Assembly (NCBI GenBank): GCA_000733355.1
Contig: JNVV01000067.1
Location: 139,944-203,943 of the forward strand
Origin: Falciphora oryzae
Taxonomy: Eukaryota > Ascomycota > Sordariomycetes > Magnaporthales > Magnaporthaceae
Direction: 5' to 3'
Length of the DNA stretch: 64,000 bases
The notes under the pieces: generated by a model
Told to the model about the DNA's origin: nothing
The model's database searches: none
Seen by the model: only the letters and a program-made list of their open reading frames with translations
Position numbers and translations under genes: made by a program
Part shown: one piece after another, positions 22,395-36,438 of the stretch
Numbering within the stretch: the first letter of the stretch is position 1
Layout of the letters: each line of letters starts with the position of its first letter

Positions 22395-25300
22395 CTAGCG
22401 GGCTCCCTTCCAAACCGTGGGGAACAGCCACTTCTGCCCGTTCCGGTCGGCCAGGTTCATGCCCTGCAAGTACCTGGCCACCTCGGCGGCCATGCCGGCC
22501 TCCTCGGCCTTGGCGATCCACTCAGCGTCGGGGAGGGCGGGGAGGGCCGAGCGGGTGCCCAGCTTCCGGCCCAGGTAGTCGCCAAACTCGTGGACGTCAA
22601 TGGAGTCGTCTTGCCGCCCGCTGTGGTTGAAATAACGCACCAGCGCCGCACCGTCACCACCCGCGGGGCCGGCGACGACGGCGGCCACCATGTCGTCGGC
22701 GCACTCCTCGACGTCGACGAACTGGAACGTGCCGGTCAGCACCGACATGCTGGGCACCGTCAACAGCTCCTCGGAGAAGCGCAGGAGGTTGGATATCACG
22801 TCCAGCGGCGGCGCCCCCTGGCCCACAATGGCGGTGGGCCGGTGGATGGAGACCGGGAGCAGCGTCGCCATGCTGACCTTTTCCAGGTACAGCTCCGACA
22901 CCCACTTGGACAGGATGTAGCCCTCGCTCGCCATGTCCGGCGGCAGCTCGCCCAGCCCCTCCTCGTACAGGTCGCGCCCCGTCAGCGTCGAGATGCCGGC
23001 CGTGGAGACGTAGTGGAGATGCTGGACGCGGCCGTGCCGCAGCGAGTGCCGGACAATGTCGCGCGTCGAGTCGACGTTTGTCGGCCGCAAGCTGCTGTAG
23101 GCCTTGAGGAAGGACGTGTCGGCGCCGTTGTGGATCACCACGTCGGCCGAGGTAAAGACGTCCCGCAGCGACTCGTCGCTCAGGCCGAGGTTGGGGCGCG
23201 ACAAGTTGCCCGGGTGCACGACGAGCTTTGGGGAGTGGACGTCGGCTAGCAGGCCGGGGTTCCGCACCGCGACCGCGTGGACGGTAGCGACCTTGGGAGA
23301 GGCCAGCAGACGCTCTAGCACTTCGCGGCCCAGGAAGCCGCTCGCACCTGTCAAGGCAACCACCAAGGAGCCCGCAGCGGCAGGGTGACGTGGTGACACC
23401 TGGCGACCTGCCAGTTCGGGCTGTAGCTTGATCTCCTCGGCCCAGTCGAAAGTCTGCGCCGAACTGGCGGCCCGGGAAGCTTTCTCGTCCGCCGATCCCC
23501 CGGTGGAGACGGAGTTGCCGTCGTCGAGAATGAAGGCCATCTGGGCCAGCGCGCTGCGCTGGAACAAGTCGGCCAGGGCCACGTGCCGTCCGAACCTCCT
23601 CCTGATCTCGCCCTGCACCCGGATCAACAGCATCGAGTTTCCGCCCACGAGGAAGAAGTCGCTTTCCTCGGTGAGTGGCTCCTCCAAGCCTGCCCGCTGG
23701 GGTAGCACGTCGAGCCAGAGCTGCCTCATCTTGTCGAAGGGTGACTTCGTGTCGACCTGACTGGCAGCAGCGAGAGGCGCGTGTAGCTGCGCTGGGCTGC
23801 TGCCGTTCGGTGTCTTGCTGGACGCTTCTTCGTGCTTGCGACCGCCGCCCAGCGGAGCAGAGTCGGATGGCGACGGCGTTGTTGGTGTTGCCAACAACTG
23901 GTGAGCGAGGGGCAAGGCAGCGACAGCTTTGCGGTCTAGCTTGCCGTGGTGGGTGAGCGGGAGGCCGGTGACGGCAAAGATGGCTGATGGGCGCATGTAG
24001 TCGGGCAGCGGGAGCTCCCTGACGAGCTTGCGGAGGAATGCGTTGAGCTCAGGAGCAGCATCAGCACCAGCCTCGGATCCTGGCCCGAAGCGGGACTTGG
24101 TCGACAGGACGACGTGGGCCACGAGGAAATGGGATGCCGCATCGCTCTCGACAGGCCTCCGCGCGTGGACGGCGGCGCTGCTGACCCGGCCCGCCGAGGC
24201 CGAGACGAGGTTGGTCTCGATGTCGGCAAGGTCCAAGCGCAGACCGCGCAGCTTGACCTGGGTATCCCCGCCGATTCGGCCCAGCAGCATGAAGACGCCA
24301 TCGGCCGGCCGGACGTAGCCCCTGTCTCCGCTCAAGTGTACCTTTCTCCAGCCGAGACCCAGAGACACGGGGCCGGCGAGGTTGTCTCGGGGGAACCGCT
24401 CGCTGGTGAGCGCGGGATTGCCCACGTAGCCATGGGCGATGCCGGCGCCGCCAAAGACGAGATGGCCGGGGATGCCGGCAGGCACGGGCTGGCCGTCCGA
24501 GTTCACCACGCGGGCGCAGTAGTTGGGCATGATGCGCCCGATGGGCACGGGCATGTCGACCTCGGGCATTGCGGCGTAGGGAACCTCGTGCGCGGTTGGG
24601 ATCATGGTCTCGGTGGGGCCGTAGACGTTGAGTGCGCGGAGGGAGGGCTTGTTCAGCGCCTGGAGGTGCCTGACGAGCCCCAAACCGAAGGGCTCGCCGG
24701 CAGCAACGTGCCAGCGCCACGCAGACGAGCGGAGACTGCTCAGCCTGTCCTCGCTGGCCTCCTGCAGCCACGCCGCCGCCTCGGTCGGCACGGCAACGGT
24801 CATGGTGATACTCCTGGAGAGAATGAGCTCGGTGAGGGCCTGTGGGTCGCCGCGGGCGTTTCGGGCCGCGACCACAACCCGACCCCTCGTTGCGAGTCCG
24901 AGAAGCGAAGTCCACCAGGACATGTCGAAGCTTATGGCAATCTGCTGGAGCGCCGTCTGCGGTTGTTGGGCCAGCTCCGGCCACCGATGGAGCATGCCCT
25001 TGATGGCGTTGACGACCACGCGGTGAGGAATGCTGATGCCCTTGGGTACCCCCGTCGAGCCGCTTGTGTGTATAATCATGGCCACGTCTTCCAGGCTGCC
25101 GGGGGGGAACTCTTCGGCGGCGGCGCCATTCATCTTTGTCCTGCTGCTGGAGCCAGCAACAACTTCCGAGACGTCGAAGATATGGACTCCTCCAGACAGG
25201 CCGAGCCGGGCAACAAGGGGAGCAGTCGAGTCGTTCACGACGACAGCACAGACGCTCGCAGGTCCCCTCGCAACATCTGCGAGACGGCTCAGGCCCTGGG

Positions 25301-28300
25301 AGGGTTCTAGGGGCACGTACACATGTCCGGCCCGCCAGATGCCGAGCATGGTGCAGATCCAGTCAACCGTCGGGTCCTGAAACACGCCGACGTTGGAGTG
25401 GGCAGGCATGCTAAAGCCGTTGAGAGCGAGGGCGATTGCTGTCGATCTGGCCATCATGTCTGACCACGAGAGTTGGCCGCCGAGGCTGTCTTCGAGGGCT
25501 GTCGCGCTGGGTTGGCTGGCCGCGATAGACTCCAGATCGGGCAGAATGTTCTCGCGATCCAAGGGGAGAAGTTCGCCTGCACGGCGACATCGCATGAGGA
25601 GGATAAGATCCAATTAGCCAGGGCTCAACTTGTAAAACAAAGCACTTTATTTTCTAGCACAAAATCACAGGTCCAGGTCCGCTTCCACTATCTCAGGGCT
25701 CGAAACTCACCCTGGCCAAGACGCAAGGCGTGTTCTACCTCGTGCGCATTGAACGGGTTGGCATCGCGAGCAACCACGCGGCCGTTCCCAGCGAAAACCC
25801 GCAGCAGGTTCACATAGGCGCCCAGTAGCCTCTCCGCATCGCCGGCGGTGTAGAGCCCGTCCTGGAGCGTCAGCTCCAGCGATGCCTCGCCCGTGGGCGT
25901 GTCGAGGATGTCAAGCATCACGTCGTAGGGCGTCTTGCTGAGCAGGTACCTCTTGCCCTCGAGCTGGCCGCCGTCAGGGCCCCAAGGCAGCTTCTCCGTC
26001 ACGTGGCGATAGTCGATGAACGCCTGGAACAGAGGGCTGTGGGACGGGCTCCGGTGCGGCTGGACCTGCTCCAGAACGACGTCGAACGGCACCGTGGCGT
26101 TGGCCATGGCCCCGAGTACCTTCTCCTTGGTCGCCCTGAGGAGTGCCTCGAACGGCTGGTCGAGCGCCGTCCTGAGTCTCAGGGGGACGAGGTTGACGAA
26201 GTTGCCGACGCTGTCGAGCGCCCCAGCCTCGGCGCGATTGGCATCCGCCATGCCGATGCACAGGTCGTTCGTGTCGCCGAGGCGGGCAAGGAGCACCTGG
26301 AGCACGGTCGTGTACAGGTGGAATGGGGTGGCCCTCGTCCTCCGACAGAGGCCCCGGATGTGCGCGGCGACGCCGGCAGTCACCCTGGTCTTGCTGCCGA
26401 CGGTGCGGTACGAGATGCGCTCCGGCCGTGGCTTGTCGGCGCTGGCCGAGATGTTGAGCCGGGGCAGCGTTGGAACCGGCGGGTTGGAGAGCTCGCGCCT
26501 CCAGTAGGCCAACTGCCGGTCCCATTTGCCGTCGCGGACCTGCTTGAGCTGCCAGAGCGCAAAGTCGGGCTGCTGCAGTCGCGGCAGAGGCGGCGCCGGC
26601 AGTCCTTGCTTTTCCGCAGCGTAGAGCCGCAAGAGGTCCGTGACGAGGACCACGAGGCTGGAAGAGTCCATGTTGATGTGGTGGTAGCCAACCAGGAGGT
26701 GATGGCGCGTCTTGGAGAGCGTGAGAAGGATGATGCGCATTAGCTGTCCCTCCTCAAGGTTGTATACCGTCTTGTGGAGGTCCTTGTACTCCCGCTCCGC
26801 ATCGGTCGCGGAGCCGGCAACGGCTGTCTCGAGGCGCAGGGGGCTGTCCTTTAGGATACCTTGCAAGGGCTCGTGGGTACCAGACTCCGCGTCGTTGAAG
26901 AAGCATGTGCGCAGCGCCTCATGGCGGCGGCCCAGGGCCACGACAGCCCTGCCGAGTACCGCCGCATCCACGGCCGTCTCCGTGATCTCGATGTCGCAGG
27001 TGACGTTGAAAGCAGACCGGTCCGGCACGATCTGGCTCATGAGCCAGAATCTCGACTGTCCGTAGGACATTGGCAGCTGCTTCTCGAGGAGGCGCGAAGA
27101 GTCCGGCAGGGGCTGCCGCGGTAGGTCGTACGCCGGTATAGCGGTCTCTGGCACCTGGCGAGCGCCGGGATAAAAGGGTGAGGCGGCGGGCGTAAAGTCG
27201 GGTGTGGGGGTCGCAGCGGGCGTCGAGGATGAGGACGGCGGCCTGGCGACCTCGACAAAAGAGTCGGAGCCAGATCCGCTGGCTGCCGAGCTGGCCGGAA
27301 AGGCATCAGCTCGTTCCCACGTGACGGCTGCGGGAGCCTGCTCGGCGGCAGAGACCAAGGGGGCCACGACCGACAAAGGAGGTGATGATGTCTGTGGCTC
27401 AGTACGAGGTTGGCCGGCTTTACCAACGGGTGCCGGCTGCTGGGTGGATTTCGTGGGAGCAGCTAGTGCGACACTCCGCTGCTGCTCCTTGTGCGGTGGG
27501 CTTGGGGAAGTCGCCCGAGTGACTGGCTTGTAGATCTGCTCTGGTGTTATGGCGTCCTCATTGCTTGATGGATCCAGGTTCGGCGTCAGGGTGTCGGGGA
27601 TGTTACCGATGGAAAAGTCCACCACGTCCTGGACCGTGGCGTCGGAGAGGATCTTGAGCACGGGCATGTCTACATCGAAATCACGCAGCATCCAGGCCCG
27701 GATTTCGACAGCAACCAGCGAGTCGACGCCCAACGCGCCCGTGCTTTGCTGGAGGAAAGACTCCTGGTCGCTGACTTTATCGTCGCTGAGCTGCAGCATA
27801 TTCTTGAGCTTGTGGACAACGGCAGCTGTATAATGTCCAGTTTTTGCTGTCAGCACTGCCGTCCCCGCGTTGGTTATACGCGTGACGGGGGAAGGAGACG
27901 ATGCTATGCCATCCGGTGGACTTACCCTGAATGACGTTGACGACGTCCTTAGAAGTCCGCGCTTGCTTGAGCAGCTCCTGGGTGGACTCGAGCGCAGCAG
28001 AAGCCGCGGTAGGCTCGCCGTCGCCCGCCCTACCTCTCGTCAACACGTGGGCGGACCTGGCATTGTGCGCCCAGAAAGGGTTGAACTCCTCGCCCGGCGC
28101 GGCGACGTTGAGCCCGGTGATGAGCTCCTCGGGCTCGTCCGAGTCCGCGCGGCCGATAATGGCAGCATTGGTGAAGGCAAGGTGGAAGTCGCGTTCCGAC
28201 ATCTTGCGGTAGCCCGCGGACACAAGCTGCGCCAGCGTCCGCTCGCTAACCTCGCGGGCCATGTAGCCAGTGCCCATAATGGCGCCGATGTCGACGACGC

Positions 28301-31300
28301 TCGCGGCCACGCCCCGAGCCCGCCGCTGCGCCGCCAGGCCGACGAGGTACATGTTTGCGGCGTCGTAATTGGACTGGCCCTCGCGCCCAAAGACGCACGA
28401 GATGGAAGAGAAGAGGATGAAGAATTCGAGCTGGTCGTCGCGGAAGATGTCGTCGAGGATGCGGGTGCCCTCAACCTTGGGGCGCAGCACCTTGATCATC
28501 TGCTCGTGCGTCATGTTCTGCAGCGCCACGTCGTGGAGGACCATGGCCCCGTTGGCCACACCGGCAATGGGTGGCCACGACGACCCGGGCCGGCGCAGCT
28601 CCGCGACCAGCTCCCTGAGAGAGGCCTCGTTGGTCACATCGTTGGCGAAGGCCTCGATCCGCACCCCGTTGGCCGCGTGCACCCGCGTCAGGCTCTCGTC
28701 GACGCCGGGGTTGCGGCTGGTCAGGACAATGTGCCGCGCCCCCTGGCGTGCGAGGTACTCGGCCAGGGAGAAACCCAGGCCGCCTTTGCCGGCCAAGCCG
28801 ACCAGCAAATAGGTGCGGTCGCCCCGCATCAGTGGTTGGGCGTCCGACGGCTTCACCCGGAGGGGGACGGCGTGGTGGTCTGTCCAGTCGACGATTACGC
28901 TGGTGCGTCCCTGCTTCTTCTCAACATAGTCTTGTATCGGCACAGTCTGCTCGCCTATGCTATGGGCCCCAGCCGGGATGAATGCGCTATTGGCAGCATC
29001 CCAGAGCATGGCAGCATGGGCATCACCCAGCTCCTTCGCTAGGACAACACCGAGGCTCTTGACCTGCTCCGGCAGGCGGAGAGCGCTATGGATGCTGGCG
29101 GCGAGGCCCGCGCCAGGGGACGGCTTCTCTCCCTGCATGTCGATGATGATCGCGGCGGCCCGAGACTTGACCTGGTGCAGGGAGCCTTGTATAGAGCTCT
29201 TGGTGGCGCGAGGGTGGATGTAAACGAACGGGCAAGAAGAGGCGGCACTCTGCTTCTTGGTCGAGTGGCTGGTGACACAGATCACGTTGGCCTCGTTCTC
29301 GGACGACCAGCCAGCGAGAAGGGCAGCAACCTCTTTGTCGGGCTCGACGAGAACCAGGGTCGTCGTTGGGGCTGCCGCCTCAGCTGCCAGGACCGAGGCG
29401 ATGAATCTGCTGGCGACAGCACGCAGGAAAGCTGGTGCGGCGGGGATGGAGCCGCTGTACGGGACCAAGAACTGCGCTTCTGGCCGCAGGACCGACGCGA
29501 GGCTGGCGCCCAGCGTGATAAACAGCTTGTTTGTTCCCTGCTCTTCGCCCAGCGTGAGACAGCGGCCACGACAGAGCGGCGCTGAGTATATTGCGCGCAA
29601 CTTGATGGCGGGTGCGCCGCCGTGGGCGGTGCTGCTGCTCCTGTATTCTTCTTGCACGTCATGCACGCGCACAAGTGAGGGCTGGCCCTGCCGGTCGTGA
29701 TGCACCTCGACCCGGTCGCGGGTGGGATCTGCCGGGGCCAAGACGGCCCGCCTGTGCGAGTTGTAGGCGGCGTTGAAGCGGGAGTGCGGCATGATGCGCG
29801 ACACCCACCTTCGCCCGGCCGAGTCCACCCTGATCTCGGGTTCGCGCGTCCACAAGATCTCGTCGATTTTCTGCTGTTGCTCCAGGTCCGTTATGATGCG
29901 CAGGCGTAGGAGGTCGTCGGCGACGACGTAGTGGTCGAGCCGGGCGCCGGCGGCGTAGTCGATAAATTGCATCCGAACGTCGGGCTTCTCCAGGTTCATG
30001 ACGCGCAGCACTCCGAGGGCCATGTTGGCGTGTGGTCGTTCGCGCGTTGCGCCACTGGTCACCCACAGCAGAGTCTGCACGCGCGCGAAGAGCGCCTTGA
30101 GCCCTTCCAAGGCCTCGGCGCTGAGCGACTCAAACACCGGGCGCCCGTCGAGGTCGCCGAGGTAGAGGACCGTGAGGCGACTGGAGACGCCGTCCAAGGC
30201 CTCCGGCAGGGCCTCCAGCTGCGTGACGGTAATGGGCAGGCTGCAGTGGGGGCGAAGGACTCGGGAGACGGACTCTGCAACCTTCAGCGAGCGCAGAGAC
30301 CCGCCCGTCACGATGAAAAGCTCGTCGGGGATGGTCGAGAGGGGAGACGACAGCTCCGACGCAGGCGAGATGATGGCGTTGAAGCGCTCGTCCGTCGCGC
30401 GAGACACCAGAACACCATGGGGTCGGGGGAGTGTGTCGATCTCGGGCGTGGCGGCCTCGACGCCGGTAAAGCCGGACTGCAGCAGCATCGAGTGCCACTC
30501 GGCCGAGGACACGTAGGGCGTCCACGGTCTGCCGGACTCGGCGCCCAACCACCAGCCTTCGAGCCCACCCATGGTGAAGGAGAAACGCATGGCGACGTTT
30601 GACGTCACTTCGAGCATCACCAGGTATCCGCCGGGCCGCAGGAGCTTGCGCACGTTGCGGAGGGTCTGCTCCAGATCCCGGGTCGCGTGGAGGACGATGG
30701 AGGCGACGAGCAGGTCGTAGGAGCCCTCGGTGAAGCCCTGGCCAAGCACGTCCTTCTCGGCGTCGAGGACCTTGAAGCTCATGCGGCCGAATGCGGCAGG
30801 AGGCAGGAGCTGCGAGAAGACGCCCTGGGCCGTCTCGAAGAAGCCCGACGATATGTCGGTGAAGGTGTACTGCTCAAACCCCGCAGGCCCGATCCTCTTG
30901 AGGATAGACTTGGTGGCGCCGCCGGTGCCCCCGCCGATCTCGAGAATGCGCATGCGCGGGTTGACGTGCGTCAGCTGGCCGATCATCTGCGCCAGCAGGG
31001 CCGTGTGGGTGCGCAGGCCGAGCGAGTCGACGTAGTACTGGTTGAGCATTCCGTCCTTGAGCATGTGCTCCAGGATGACGGTCCGGCCCCGGACGGCCTC
31101 GGCCAGGTGCTCGCCCACGCTGCGCATCAGGCGCACCTCGACGAGGCGGTCCTGCACGGCGTCAATGGCCCGCATCAGCGACGCCGGGTTGTCGACGTCG
31201 GCGGCCCACTCGCGCTTCCCGTACGGCTGCCGGCCCGAGGCAACCTCGGAGACTGCGTGGCGGGCGAAATTCATGAGCTTCTGGTGGTGCCACTCGGCCC

Positions 31301-34300
31301 GCGCCTCCTCGTCGGGGCGGATCTCGCGGACGAGGCGGGCCAGGTAGAAGTGCGAGATGCGCTCCAGGAGCCATCCCAGCTCCGTCTCATCCTTGGTGGC
31401 TCTGCTGGGAACGCCGGGGGCATGTTGCATGGCGAGCTCGCCGTCGGGAAAGGCCACGCCTTGCACGTTGGTGAAGAACATCTGGGTGTCCTGGGACTCG
31501 GCGGCGGCGGCGAAGGGGATGACACGGATGCCCTCGACCTGTACGAGGCCCTGGCTGCCATCTCGCGTGAACACATTAACGTCACCGGCAATGCCCGGCT
31601 CGCCAGTCACGCTGCCGTCGGCGGTGACGATCGAGTCGAACGGCAGGCTGGTGTCGTCGACGCTGGCCCGAGCCGCGGCAACGTCTATCTGGATGCTGCG
31701 GATGGAGACGGGCACATGCAGGGACCAGAGACGGCCGTCGCCGGGCCACGAGTACGCCAGGAAGAGGGCCTGGAAGGATGCGTCGAGCAGCCCGGGGTGC
31801 ACGAGCAGGCCCTTCTCAGTGCGGTGCAGCGTGGGGCGAGCCGGGACGGCGACCCTTCCACGACCGTAGCTCAGCTTCCGACGCATGGATCCCAGCGCCC
31901 TGAAAGACATTGAATACTGGTATCCGAGGTCCCCCAGCGCCGCGTAGAACTCGTTCTCGTCCACGTCGACGAGGAGGGCGGGCGCAGAGTCTTGCATCGG
32001 CAGAAGGGGCTCATCCCCGCCGTCGTCTGCAGAAGCAGCAGCCTTACCCGACGCCAGGGTCAGAACAATGGTGCCGCTCGCATTGAGGACGGCCTCGGTG
32101 CTGCCCTGCGATGGGACGGAGCGCGAGCGAAACCTGGCCACGACAGTCCTCCCCGAGCCCTCTTCCTGGTCTCGGTCGATCGACAGGGAGAAGAGCGTTT
32201 CGACGCCGGTTTTCTCGTCCTGGAACGCGATGGCCCGCCCAATGTGCACGTCCTTCAGTTCTATGCGCGTGGCAGCCAATGCGCCATCGCCGCCATCCGA
32301 GGAGGATCCCTCGGCGGTGGTGGAGACGAGATGCAGCCCGGCCTCGACGGCGAGGGCCACGTAGGCGGCGGCAGGGAAGACGGTCTGGCCCTGCAGCTGG
32401 TGGCCGTCCAGCCACGGCAGGTCCGAGATGCGCAGGACATTGTGCCAGGTGATGTCGGTCGCGGTGGAGTCCGGAATGACGGTGCCCAGGAGGGGGTGTC
32501 CGGGCTGCGACCTCTCTCGCAGGACACGCGATCGGCGGGACTCGTGCCAAAAAACGCGCTGGTTGTCCCAGGCGTAGGTGGGAAGGTCCTTGAGGACCCG
32601 CCTGGCGCATTCCTCGCCGCCATGGGCCGCCTGCTGGTACCTGTCGAGGTCCACAACCGACGACACGGGATCGGCAGCGTTGGCCCAGACCTGGCCCAGT
32701 GCGCCGCCAAAATGGTCGCTGCTGTTGGCACCACGCGATAGGCAGCTGACGTAGGCCTGGGCCTGCCTGCCAGCTTCAGCCATGGTGTCGGTTACGGGGC
32801 CCCGCAGCGCACCGTGCGGGCCCACCTCGATCACCGTGGTGGGGCTGCCGGCGTCGTCGGCGAGGATGGCGCTGGTGACGGCGCTGGTGAACCACACCGT
32901 CTGGGCCATGTTGCGCGCCCAGTACGCGCCGTCGAGCTCCTCTTCAGGGCTGCCCGTCATGGCCACCCCGGCGTCGACGGACGAGAACCAGCGGGCGCCG
33001 TCGCGGACCTTGGAGGCGCGGACCGAGGCGCGCCGCACGGCCTCGAGGTAGGGCGCGCCACAGGGCTGCATGTGGTGCGAATGGTAGGCCTTGTCGACAC
33101 GCAGAGTCCGGACGAACTTCCCCTCGTCCCGGAAAGTAGCCTGGACCTCCTCGACGGCATCGTCGTCGCCAGAGAGCGTGACGCTGGTGGGCGAGTTGTG
33201 CGCCGCCACCACCAGGCGGCCCTCGAACTGCGGCAGCGACACAATCTCCTCGGCGTCCTCGAGCGTCGTGCCCACGGCCAGCATCGCGCCCTTGGCGCCG
33301 CCGGGGCCGCCGGCCAGGCGCGTAAAGCGGCCGCGGTAGTAGGACACCACGATGGCGTCGCGCGCCGAGAGGACCCCGACCGCGTAGGCCGCCGCGATCT
33401 CGCCCGCGCTGTGGCCTACAACGTCGCTGAAGCGCACGCCGGCCGCGGCCAGCAGGTCGACCAGCACGATCTGCAGCGCCGTGCACAGCGGCTGCGAGAA
33501 CTCGGCCAGGTGCAGCCGCGACCGCGCGGGGTCTGCCTCGGCCAGCTCTGCCGTCAACGACCAGGAAGGGCGGTCCGACACCGGCAGCGTCTCGAGAGCG
33601 CTCTCGAGCTCCAGCAGCCGCGACCGGGCCAGCGGCACATCCTCGACCAGCTCGCGGCCCATGCCCGCCCACTGCGCGCCCTGGCCCGTAAAGATGCCGA
33701 CGATGCGGCCAGGCTTGCCGCCGGATTGGGGAGCGCGCCGCACCCCGCCCACGTCGGTATCCCACTCGGGCGAGTCGACGGCGGTACGGATCTTGCTAGC
33801 GATGTCGGCCGCGTCACGGCCGGCAAACGATATGCGGAAAGGGAAGATGGTACGACGGGCGTTGAGCGTGAAGGCGAGGTCGTGCATGTCGACAACGTCG
33901 CCCCCGGGGCCACGCCGACGCTCGAGGAACTCGGCTACCTCCTTAAGCAGGCGCTTCAGCGAACCTTTGGAACCGGCAGAGAATGTGTAGGGGACGGCCC
34001 TACATAATCGGGCGCCAGATCCGCCGTCCTCGGCGTCCGTTCCATGTCTGCGGCCGATCGACCTCAGGCGGCCAGCGTCGGCCGCCCCCGACGCTGGCGG
34101 GTGGTAGCTTTCGACAATGGCGTGGGCGTTGGTGCCACCGAAACCGAAGCTATTGACGCTGACACGACGAGGCTGTCCCCCCGTGACCGGCCAGGCCGTC
34201 GGCTTGACGGGCACCTCGAGACCGCCGTAAAAGGGCTCGATGGCCGGGTTCAGCTTCCGGAAGAGGAGGTTGGGCGGCACGACGGCGTTCTGCACGGCCA

Positions 34301-35509
34301 GGGAGGCCTTGAGGAGCCCCGCCAAGCCGGCGGTACCTTCGGTGTGGCCGATGACGGACTTTATGGACCCGACATATAGCGGCGCCGGCGCCCCAGGGCC
34401 CAGCCTCCGGCCAATGGCTCGATGGATCGCCTCGGCCTCTAGCGGATCGCCAGCCAAGGTGCCCGTGCCGTGGGCCTCGAAGAAGTGCGGGCGGCCCGAA
34501 GCCGACGACAGGTCCAGCCCGGCGCGCCGGTAGGTGTCCTGGATAAGGGCCACCTGGGAATCGGCGCTGGGCACCGTGATGCCGTTTGTCCGCCCGTCTT
34601 GGTTGACACCAGTCTCGCGGATGACGCACTCGATGTGGTCTCCATCCGCTATCGCCGCGCTTAGCTTCTTGAGCACAACCGCCGCCACGCCGTCGCCCCT
34701 GCCGTAGCCGTCTGCACCAGCATCCCACATGTGCGACCTGCCCTGGGGCGACAGCATATGGAAGGTACTCTCAGCAATGAAGGGCTCCGGTCCAAGCAGC
34801 AAATTCGTGCCCGCCGCCACCGCCACGCGGGATTCCCCCGAGCGCAGTACCTGTACGGCCTGGTGTACCGCGACAAGTGACGAGGAGCACGCCGTATCGA
34901 TGGTCATGCTGGCGCCCCGCCAATCGAAAAAGTACGAGACGCGGTTGGCAACGATGGACCGGGCCGTCCCTGTGGGAAAGTACTGTGGAGAAAAACCAGT
35001 CAGTTTCTGTGAGTGGAACCCCTCCATCACGTCCATAAACCACATGCGTGTATCAGGTTACTAACCCGGGGGACCGTATTAAGCTCTCGGCCCTGGACGA
35101 TGCTATACTCTTCGCACATCAGGCCCACGTATACGGCGGTGTCGGACCCTCGCAGGTCGTGCATGCGCTGGCCACCGGACTCGAGCGCCTCGTAAACACA
35201 CTCCATCAGGAGACGCTGCTGGGGGTCGACGGCGCTCGCCTCGTTGGCCGAAACGCTGAAGAAGTCGGTATCCCATAGCGTGTGGTCCTCGTCAAGGACG
35301 TAGGCGTGGCGCACGTTGCTATGTCCGTGATACTCGGCCTCCTCGTTGTAGAATCCGTGCGGGTTGAACCGCGACGGCGGTATCTCCTTGAGCACATCCC
35401 GGGGCGTTGCCAGCAGCTCCCAGAGCTTGGATGGGCTTGACGCTCCGCCGGGGAACCGGCAACCGGAGCCGATTATGGCGATGGGCTCGTTAGCTGTGGC
35501 TGACGCCAT
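22395..35509 (-). CDS. Hybrid PKS-NRPS (KS-AT-DH-MT-KR-ACP-C-A-T-R), cytochalasan type
   Basis: Four exons (35509-35066, 34982-27926, 27846-25711, 25576-22395) give 4272 residues. The introns are 83, 79 and 134 bp, with GTTAGT, GTAAGT and GTGAGT donors, phases 0, 1 and 1. Domains in order: KS with DTACSSS (Cys near 180), EAHGTGT and IGHTEGT; AT with GHSAG (near 673); DH with WLDGHQLQGQ (near 1009) and LLDASFQ; C-methyltransferase with LEIGGGTGG (near 1495); no recognisable ER; KR with GLAGKGGLG (near 2210) and SNYDAAN; ACP with LGVDSL (Ser near 2543); a Pro/Ser-rich linker (about 2590-2740); C domain with HHINMDS (near 2888; the usual Gly is Ser); A domain with HTSGSTGVPKG (near 3383) and HGKLDR; T with GGNSM (near 3857); reductase with TGASGFLG (near 3956) and intact YxxxK (near 4098). 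Reductive aldehyde release is expected. The amino acid cannot be assigned safely; an aromatic one is usual in this family. Confidence 0.93.
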
Positions 35510-36438
35510 GGAATTTTTCTTTGTCTTCTGGGTTGAATGTCAGAGTCGAGTGGGTTCAAGTCTTCGAGTGGTAACGCTACGGAGTGGACACGTACAGAGC
35601 GTCATCGTCGCCTATTAATAACTTCTTATTTCCCTACGTTTATCTTGCCTTTGGGACATAATTCTCGCCGTCGACCCTCCCTCTTCCTTTCCGCCCTCGT
35701 CGACCTTCTTTTTTTTTCTCTCGGGGACGTCGCGACGCACCGAGCCCTTACCGACCAGGTCTCGGGGCGGGCCGGGTGGAGAAGCCCTGGCTGGGTGCCG
35801 GGCCGAATCGCCTTGGGCCGGCGGGCCTGCGTGAGCAAGGGTCACCTACCATGTGCGGCGTTCGGTGTAGCGCCGAATCAGAGTGCCCGGACTCTCCTCC
35901 TCTGTCACCTCAGTGGAATTTTCGTCGGTGCAGCCCGAAAATCGGTCTAGCTCCAGTGTTGGCTCCAGCTTCATCGTAAATTTAGGTTTGAACCCTGGGC
36001 AAACCCTGTCGCATAAGGCGCTGCAATGCAACTACGCTTAAGGCCGTGGCATGCCGCTCGGTGCGCTGCTACCCTAACACGTGGTGTTGAGCAGTTTATG
36101 CTGAAGTGGCCGAAAGTCACCGACGTCGTGGCTGCTACATCTGTGCAGTTATCGGAGGGTGTGCTTGCTTGCCGGCCGGCAACCTTGGCCCTGGGCCAGC
36201 CTCCCCCGAGTTTTAGCCACTACCCCGGACCAAGGTACCCACCAGTGGCTCGATTCACCCCGTGCAAAAAGCCAGAGGCCGGGGCTTTTGTGATAGGCTT
36301 AAAACAGCGCAGTACACACTCTATACAGACGCACCGCGCACCCGGCAAGGGGCTAAATTAATCGAGGGAGCAAAGTTGCTGGTTTGTCCTTCACATCCAC
36401 ACCAACGTTAGATATCTCTCCAGACCACCATAACCATT
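35510..36438. promoter_or_regulatory. Bidirectional promoter region, PKS-NRPS / P450
   Basis: A 929-bp divergent region. Two overlapping motif copies lie at 36104-36123: AAGTGGCCGAA immediately followed by AAAGTCACCGA. They fit the consensus seen in the other three cluster promoters. A pyrimidine-rich tract at about 35680-35720 probably lies in the PKS-NRPS 5' leader. Confidence 0.55.

Noticed and set aside
22284..25310. Long plus-strand frames opposite the PKS-NRPS (up to about 400 codons)
   Set aside because: GC-rich antisense shadow frames of the real gene; Arg/Pro/Gly-rich composition, no domains.
22395..35045. Apparent separate PKS, condensation and adenylation-reductase genes (three long minus-strand frames)
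   Set aside because: The frame breaks coincide with short introns that have good donors and acceptors and matching phases. Joined, they give one standard PKS-NRPS.
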